Source: Enoplolaimus lenunculus | Taxonomy: Eukaryota; Nematoda; Enoplea; Enoplida; Thoracostomopsidae | DNA: 64,000 nt | Direction: 5' to 3' | Assembly (NCBI GenBank): GCA_030248215.1 | Contig: JASANG010000226.1 | Coordinates: 24,523-88,522 of the forward strand | Shown here: one piece after another, positions 58,701 through 64,000 of the stretch | Position numbering within the stretch: the stretch's first letter is position 1 | How the letters are laid out: every line of letters starts with the position of its first letter | Program-made: the position numbers and the translations under genes | Notes under the pieces: model-generated | What the model was told of the DNA's origin: nothing | The model's input: the letters and a program-made list of their open reading frames with translations, nothing else | The model's database searches: none

Positions 58701-61700
58701 CGACCTTAACCGTAGCACAAACTTCAGAATTCTCGCGTATCAACAAAAGGCTCCACCGGCACCTCAAGGTTTGCTTTTTGTGTCTTTTGATACATGATAT
58801 AAGATCTTTCTTGAGCGTGATAGTAAAATGATGGATTCGTTATCTTGTGCCTGAAGTCTGGGAAGGATAATGGGAAGGGGCTGTCGTAGCTATCTGTACC
58901 GACTATATAATATATGTATATAGGTTATAGTACTCTACTGTCATGTTACGCGAGGCGAGCTCTTTAGGCATGTGTTTGATTTCTTAATATGTATATCTAG
59001 TATTTGTCTAGGTTTTGCCGCAGGTCAAAAAGCATTATACACAGCTCGCGCCACCCCTGCATCTTCGTGTAAAAGTAAGCGTCATATTCCTTCGATGCCT
59101 GAACGAATTTTGGATGCACCGGCAATTGGTGATGATTTTTGTAAGAGTTATGTTTAAGTTTTATTAATTTGTTTTTTATTTAAGACTGGTTTACATGGAA
59201 AATTGGTTGCGAATTGAGTGGAATTTCAGTTTCATAACTGCCACCCTTCGCCTTTGTTACGTGTCACAAACTACACCTTTTATGGATGTAATTAAGAACT
59301 CCAAAGGTGATATGTATTAAGAAAACCGAAGATGAAATGAAAAACTAAACTTGTAGTTGTAGTATTAAGAAAACACTTGTAAACACCTAGTTGTAAATGA
59401 GAAAACCGAAGATGTAATTGAGAAAAATGAATATTTAATTGAGAAAACTAAACATGTTGCTGAGAAAACCGAAGATGTAATTGAGAAGATTGAAGATGTA
59501 AGAGAAAACCGAAAATATAGGAAAAATGAAGCAACACATTAAAATCAGTTATATATTTTTAATTTTATGCGTATTTTAAGCGTTTCTTTTTCATTGTTTA
59601 TATTTCCATATTTATCGGTTTTCTCAAATGCATATTAGGTTTTGTCATTTACATATTGCGTTTCTCAATATATCTCTTGTTTTTCAATTACATATTGGGT
59701 TCTTTCTCAATTACATCTTCGATTTTCTCATTTTCACCTTCGGCTTTTTCAATATCTTTGGAGTTGTCAATTACATCCGTAAAAGTGCATTATATAGTGT
59801 AACCTGGTATAGTTGAGTATGCAATGTATATTTCGTTCTGAATGGGGGTAGACGCGGACTGTAAATGGTATATAGAGCTTTATATTTGTTTAAAAATAAT
59901 ACTCCTACTAGTCTATTATGATCGTTTCAGTCCCGTGATACGTGTTACAGTAAACATCTTACGTATATAGAACCACTGTAGAGAAAAGTTTGCATGGCTT
60001 CCAGCTCATTGGGTAGAGCAGCGAGCCGATAATCCATATTTCGTGACCTTGTTGTGGCGTCCCTCCGCATATTGCTCAACTTAGAATTACTTAGCGGGAT
60101 TACTTGGAAAATGTGATAGACGCTATCCAGCTCCTACGGTTTCGCGGCGTGTTCATTTAAACTTATTGGAAAGAGCAGGAGTCGACAATCGTATATAAAA
60201 TATGTAGGGGTACTTGTTGTTTAAGACTTGAATCCCCTCGACTGGAGCGATACAGATTTACTTGCAGTCGCACTAACGACGCATTTATACATATGGAACT
60301 CGACAACAGGTACGTTCAGTACTCAGCGGGAAACTTCCTGTTTTGCTGACAGGGTGTAACAAAGAATTCTAAGAACACTAAAATGTCAATTTACTAATTT
60401 TGAAATTTTCGGAAATGATGGATACATGAGCAAATTTTTTATGTTTAAATTTTGCTATTTCTATCTGGCATCTGCCTCTTCCCATTTTTGTGGGAGACGC
60501 TTCCGGCTTCCCCAGAATTAAGCTGGAGAAAAGTCTGATGAATTTGAAGTGTGCGGGCGATCCCCCCTAGTTGAACTTAATGAAATTTTTAAACGTTTTA
60601 TATATGTTTCTTTTAAGTTTTATTACTTTTACTATAAAATATTACTTCTGAATATATTTAACGACATTGTTGGCTGATAAGTGCTCCCAGAAGTTGTCTA
60701 TCCACGTTATATTTTAGGTTTCCAGCCTGTTATAAAATTTTCTAAGATGGGGGTCTTGTCTGCGGGGAGCCCACAACCAAGTGCCACGCTAGTTGGGGCC
60801 GGAGTGATGGGTAGGCCCCTGTCCTGCTCACTAAGGAAACCTAAAACTAAATTAAGGTACCTGGGGCTGTATTATTTTAATGTGACACAGCAAAAAACGA
60901 CGTTAATTACAAGAAATATGCTAAAATTTATAGATTATGATTCGCTATTTTGTCGCAAAACGTTTGTCGATAGCTATAGTATATACTTAAGGACTAGCCG
61001 TGGTTCGTGGGTAATTAGCCACTAAGTTAAGTTCCATTAAGTTTTAATGTTTATTGGTACGTGTAATCACGTTATGGTATGTTTGTAGCCAATGTTTTGC
61101 TGTCTGGTTTGGTTATTTTTGTTTCTATCGAATCTCAACCCACTATTTTTAGGGAGCATCGATTTGTTGCTAGAACTTGAAGATTCAACACCCCAAGAGT
61201 ACGTAGCGAGTGTTTCTTGGCTCAATGGTTGTTCTATTCTTGGAGTCGGAATGTCAAACGGTGATGTACAGGTCGGTTTTATTGCTAAATTTTCGCACAT
61301 ATGGTGTTATCGTGATAGTATATGTTTGTATTCATTTGATTTTGGTATTGTTTGCGAGACCTTGCTGATACAAAAATGTAAGACTTACACAACCATGCTA
61401 TGTATCCGTAGTGCAATTTGAGGTTGCTGTTTTTAACGTTTATCGCTAATTGGCGACAATCAGTTAATGCATTTTTGAATACGGGATATATTTTCAAAAA
61501 CACAATGTCCTTAAATATTGTGGCAGCTAACAGCAAAAAATCTTTTTCCGGTGTACACATCAACTAGAATAGTGGTTTGGAATTCTTGTTTCTTACACTA
61601 AAACTGGTGCTGTTGATTTTTATTCAGATTTGGGATGTCGGGGAAAACCGAAAACTGCGTACAATGAGCGGACATGAAGACAGAGTCTCGTCTTTGTCAT

Positions 61701-62667
61701 GGAATGAACATATTTTGTCGAGGTCTGGTGCAGGTGCCTTACAGTGTAGAGTGTTCCTCTATAGGTTGCGATCGGTGCTCAAAGTTTCGAGGACTTCAAA
61801 ATTTTCAGCGTATTATAACACTTAAATTATAATGTTCGACATTTCAAAATGTGTATGACGTCTTGTTACGGTTGCGCTGTTATTTTCATTTATGAAAACC
61901 TTGATTGTTTTTCTTTTAGTGGCTGCAAAGATGGATCAATTCATCACCATGATGTTCGTGTACAGAATCACAGAATCGCCACAGCAGTTGGTCATACACA
62001 GGTTTGGTTTAGTTGTCCAGGTTTGGGTAAAATGCTAGCTTAATACCTGGTGCTATTTGTTTGATTATTGGTTAAATCTAAAATCTTTATTTAGAGTAAA
62101 ATATTATGCTATCGTATATCGTGCTTCTATATTTTATTAAGAAATAATCTTATTAACCAAATGGCTTTAAGGATACGTGTTTTAGAGGGTTCAAAAATTA
62201 TCTTCGTCCGTCAGCTGTAATGTTGCTTTGTAATCTATTTGATAAAATTTTACAAATTATAGGAAGTTTACGATCTTATTAACCAAATGGCTTTAAGGAT
62301 ACGTGTTTTAGAGGGTTCAAAAATTATCGTCGTCCGTCAGCTGTATTGTTGCTTTGTAATCTATTTGATAAGATTTTACAAATTATAGGAAGTTTACGAT
62401 CTTATTAACCAAATGGCTTTAAGGCTACGTGTTTTAGAGGGTTCAAAAATTATCGTCGTCCGTCAGCTGTAATGTTGCTTTGTAATCTATTTGATAAGAT
62501 TTTACAAATTATAGGAAGTTTGCGGTCTTAAGTGTCCACCGAACGGACAAATGTTAGCCAGTGGCAGCAATGACATTTTGATTCAGTTGTGGAGCAAAAG
62601 TGGACAGTCCTCAGTGCCTGAATCAACACCTACCCATACCTTATCGGACCATCAAGCTGCAGTAAAG
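55561..62667 (+). CDS. cdc20: CDC20/Fizzy, anaphase-promoting complex activator (3' end beyond window)
   Basis: Nine exons join in phase to 377 codons: 55561-55714, 55848-55999, 58606-58768, 59012-59140, 60226-60309, 61153-61271, 61628-61722, 61920-62001, 62515-62667. CDC20 recruits mitotic substrates to the APC/C and is the target of the spindle checkpoint. Visible features are a C-box (DRYIPNRSASDF, residues 76-87), a KILR-like segment reduced to RILAYQ (143-148), KRHIPSMPERILDAPAI before the propeller, then WD40 blades from YLNPLDWSDTDLLAVAL, including SIHHHDVRV and GHTQEVCGLK. C-box and HHHDVR sequence favour CDC20 over CDH1/FZR. The start ATG is the first after an in-frame TAA; the N-terminus is short for the family, so an upstream exon is possible. 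The remaining blades and the IR tail lie to the right of the window. Confidence 0.95.
55848..55999 (+). CDS. cdc20: CDC20 exon 2 (C-box)
   Basis: Acceptor TTTTTCAG|AT, donor CCAAC|GTAAGT. Encodes ALTPSRNAALTGANGKK and the APC/C-binding C-box DRYIPNR followed by SASDFDLAHYM. Confidence 0.93.
56649..57294. mobile_element. Family M hAT-like element with internal tandem repeat
   Basis: Left TAGGGATGTCTCGATACC and right CGATTAATCGGCACATCCCT-A are inverted ends of the TAGGGATGT type. Flanks CGAAAAAG and GCAAAAAA are compatible with a worn 8-bp duplication. The middle is three copies of a 111-bp unit. No transposase. Confidence 0.72.
56793..57121 (+). repeat. Tandem repeat, 111-bp unit, three near-identical copies
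   Basis: GAAGACTTAAACCCTAACCA starts at 56793, 56904 and 57015. The units appear identical apart from the last few bases of the third. Confidence 0.95.
58131..58250 (+). repeat. Single unit of the 52-kb tandem repeat
   Basis: AATTTGCATATTAGCTAAGC, AAGCCTAAATTAGGACTTTT and TATTTCACTGATTATTAGGG match 51896-52090. Confidence 0.7.
58606..58768 (+). CDS. cdc20: CDC20 exon 3
   Basis: Acceptor TTTTTGTCTAG|ATC, donor CAAG|GTTTGC. Encodes ITGNANPQQLEYQKLVSDAL through RILAYQQKAPPAPQ, the linker that in CDC20 proteins precedes the propeller. Confidence 0.9.
59012..59140 (+). CDS. cdc20: CDC20 exon 4
   Basis: Acceptor TTTGTCTAG|GTT, donor TTTTT|GTAAGA. Encodes FAAGQKALYTARATPASSCK and SKRHIPSMPERILDAPAI, a strongly conserved CDC20 block. 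Confidence 0.95.
59274..59785. mobile_element. Family R foldback element built of short subrepeats, in CDC20 intron 4
   Basis: Left edge CCTTTTATGGATGTAATTAA-GAACTCCAAAGG and right edge CTTTGGAGTTGTCAATTACA-TCCGTAAAAGTG are inverted. The left arm (to about 59520) repeats GATGTAATTGAGAAAACCGA irregularly; the right arm (59615-59770) repeats the reverse complement. About 90 bp of unrelated sequence lies between the arms. Confidence 0.8.
60226..60309 (+). CDS. cdc20: CDC20 exon 5
   Basis: A small exon of 84 bases: acceptor TTTAAG|ACT, donor ACAACAG|GTACG. Encodes (Y)LNPLDWSDTDLLAVAL and TTHLYIWNSTTG, the first WD40 blade. It was placed by matching the missing part of the protein and by phase; nothing else between exons 4 and 6 fits. 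Confidence 0.92.
61153..61271 (+). CDS. cdc20: CDC20 exon 6
   Basis: Acceptor CTATTTTTAG|GGA, donor GTACAG|GTCGG. Encodes SIDLLLELEDSTPQEYVASV and SWLNGCSILGVGMSNGDVQ. Confidence 0.94.
61628..61722 (+). CDS. cdc20: CDC20 exon 7
   Basis: Acceptor TTTTATTCAG|ATT, donor TCG-AG|GTCTGG. Encodes IWDVGENRKLRTMSGHEDR and VSSLSWNEHILS, one WD40 blade. Confidence 0.94.
61920..62001 (+). CDS. cdc20: CDC20 exon 8
   Basis: Acceptor TTCTTTTAG|TGG, donor ACACAG|GTTTGG. Encodes GCKDGSIHHHDVRVQNHRI and ATAVGHTQ. SIHHHDVR is diagnostic of CDC20/CDH1 propellers. Confidence 0.95.
62149..62526 (+). repeat. Tandem repeat, 126-bp unit, three copies, spanning an intron-exon border
   Basis: CTTATTAACCAAATGGCTTT starts at 62149, 62275 and 62401. 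Each unit ends AAATTATAGGAAGTTT, so the first 12-16 coding bases of exon 9 and its acceptor AG are part of the unit. The three units differ at a handful of positions. Confidence 0.93.
62515..62667 (+). CDS. cdc20: CDC20 exon 9
   Basis: Acceptor AAATTATAG|GAA, donor GTAAAG|GTTAG. Encodes EVCGLKCPPNGQMLASGSND, then ILIQLWSKSGQSS to LSDHQAAVK. It ends phase 0; the expected next blade (family AVAWCP-like) was not found before the window ends. Confidence 0.94.
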
Positions 62668-63791
62668 GTTAGTTTCAGATTCCGAACGGCTAGCGCATAA
62701 TCTTCTCGAACCGCTCAATATATTGTCTTAAATTTTGTTGGCCATGTTTACACTTTAATATTTTTTATTATTTAATTAAGCTCGTATCTTTTTTATAACG
62801 TTGTATTTATGCGCCGTTGTGCTACAAACTCGTGATAGCCCTGCCCTGGGCTATAACAGATTCTGAGCGACACATAACACGTACACAAGCACAATACAAT
62901 AAAAACGTACACAACGCAATTTAACACACAAACAACACACACCTACAAAATTTGACATTTTGAACGATGAAAACCTTCATGAAAAATGCATTTTTTGTAA
63001 AAACCTATCATTTTGCCTTATTGTCATAGTCACTCTGACCCATAATGCATATGGAGCTCTGAACAGCTTATTTCAGAACAGTTTATTGATTCGTTTGGAG
63101 TGGCGTATCGCACAGTACGGTTTTGTGAGTAATGCGCGCGCCGCTGATAATTTTTGATATCTTTTTAGCGCGATCACATTAGTATTAATATTTTTGTCAT
63201 CGGAAGATTCTTTGACCGGACCGGTTTCGGGGATTTTAATAGTTATGTCAGCTTTGAACTCAGGGTCAGAAGTACGTGTGACCAAGGAGCGCCATGATAT
63301 CCGGTTCTAGTTAAAAATCAATATCCGGTTTTCGGTCTTTTGTTTTATAAGTAAACGTTATCCGCGATCTCGTTCGGAATGTAAACCACCGTTCATTTGT
63401 TATTGAATTTTTGGCAAAATTTTCGCGAAAAAACAAACACATAGCTTACTGCTGCATACAGTAGTAGGAGCTATTGAGTTTATTTTTTCAAACTTTCTGA
63501 ACGATTCTTTCTATACTAACATAAATATGTTTGAACCCAGACAAAAAATATGTTGCTTTGATGTTTTGGAGAAATTTTCTGAATTTCGTATTATAGTATG
63601 ACTGTAAAAGGAGAAGTTTTTAACTGTGTAGCACATTTAATAGTTGCAACCAAAGCAGATTGAGAGCATTGGCTAGAACACTGTTTAATTTGTATCCTCA
63701 ATTGATTTTACGGTCATCTCAAGAATCGCGGGTTCATTTTTAGCGAATGTTTTGTTGTTGTTGTTGTTGTTGGCGGTGGTGGTGGTGGTGG

Positions 63792-63853
<62 letters not shown>

Positions 63854-64000
63854 GAAGCTTTATAGCGAAGGTGACTATTTATATAATCCAGCAATTGTAT
63901 TAATTCCAATTAAGCGGATAATATTTTTAATATTTGTACCGTAGTGGTAAACTGGTGCCTACGCCAAAAACAAACCATTGAAAATTTTCAAAATCTTGCT
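62668..64000 (+). other. Probable CDC20 intron 9, continuing beyond the window
   Basis: At least 1.3 kb without an exon matching the missing blades. Holds AC-rich simple sequence (62880-62945), a CCGGTTTTCGGT repeat fragment (63300-63340) and the microsatellite at 63752. Confidence 0.65.
63752..63852. repeat. Compound microsatellite (GTT)n(GGT)n(ATT)n
   Basis: Three adjoining triplet runs; the ATT run is the longest. Reverse-strand translation gives an Asn run that is not a protein. Confidence 0.97.

Noticed and set aside
59995-60075. tRNA-like stretch (AGCTCATTGGGTAGAGC resembles an A box)
   Set aside because: No acceptor stem pairs, the B box is not convincing, and it lies in a CDC20 intron. 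At best it is a relic of a tRNA-derived repeat.
63685-63909. Asn-run frame on the minus strand
   Set aside because: It is a translated (ATT)n microsatellite.
1-64000. Possible LTR, LINE or virus-derived coding regions
   Set aside because: Looked for reverse transcriptase, integrase, protease, capsid and transposase motifs in the translated frames and saw none; repeats here are short, non-coding and bounded by inverted rather than direct long repeats.

Overview
The window is a gene-poor, AT-rich stretch of an animal genome that looks nematode. Two spliced host genes can be read, both on the + strand. One is an innexin that follows the nematode UNC-7/UNC-9 pattern almost residue by residue. 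The other is the APC/C activator CDC20 (Fizzy). The nematode telomere word TTAGGC also occurs hundreds of times. Low gene density, multi-kb introns and abundant small transposons would fit an enoplean such as a mermithid, but the species assignment is a guess. All introns used here are GT-AG.

Layout. 1-24 kb: no convincing gene; a mosaic of short non-autonomous DNA transposons (MITEs), decayed repeats and unassigned AT-rich DNA. 24.0-24.2 kb: a candidate first coding exon (start codon, 60 codons, good donor, phase 0) that could be the 5' end of the innexin across a 14.6 kb repeat-filled intron. 38.8-41.8 kb: three innexin exons covering all four membrane segments to a TGA stop. A further 283-codon reading frame continues in the same frame beyond that single stop, to 42680. 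The stop sits in the leaky context TGA-CTA, so read-through, a second cistron or an alternative splice product should be considered; this is the most interesting coding signal here. 42.7-55.5 kb: repeats again. 55.6-62.7 kb: nine consecutive CDC20 exons (377 codons, all phases consistent); the last part of its WD40 propeller lies beyond the right edge.

Repeats, named A to R here for convenience. Family A (about 20 copies) has inverted ends related to GGCCMATGTAAAGAWCAGG, 8-bp target duplications in several copies, and a core of (TTAGGC)n telomere-like DNA, so interstitial telomere repeats are being spread as transposon cargo. Family B has long inverted ends and TTA/TAA duplications (PIF/Harbinger-like); one copy landed inside the TTAGGC core of an A element. 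Family D is a 200-bp foldback with TA duplications (8 copies). Families E, F, G, H, J, K, M, O, Q and R are further inverted-repeat elements. Several tandem arrays lie inside introns of the two genes; one of them triplicates a CDC20 splice acceptor. No reverse transcriptase, transposase, integrase or capsid coding region was recognised, and no LTR element.
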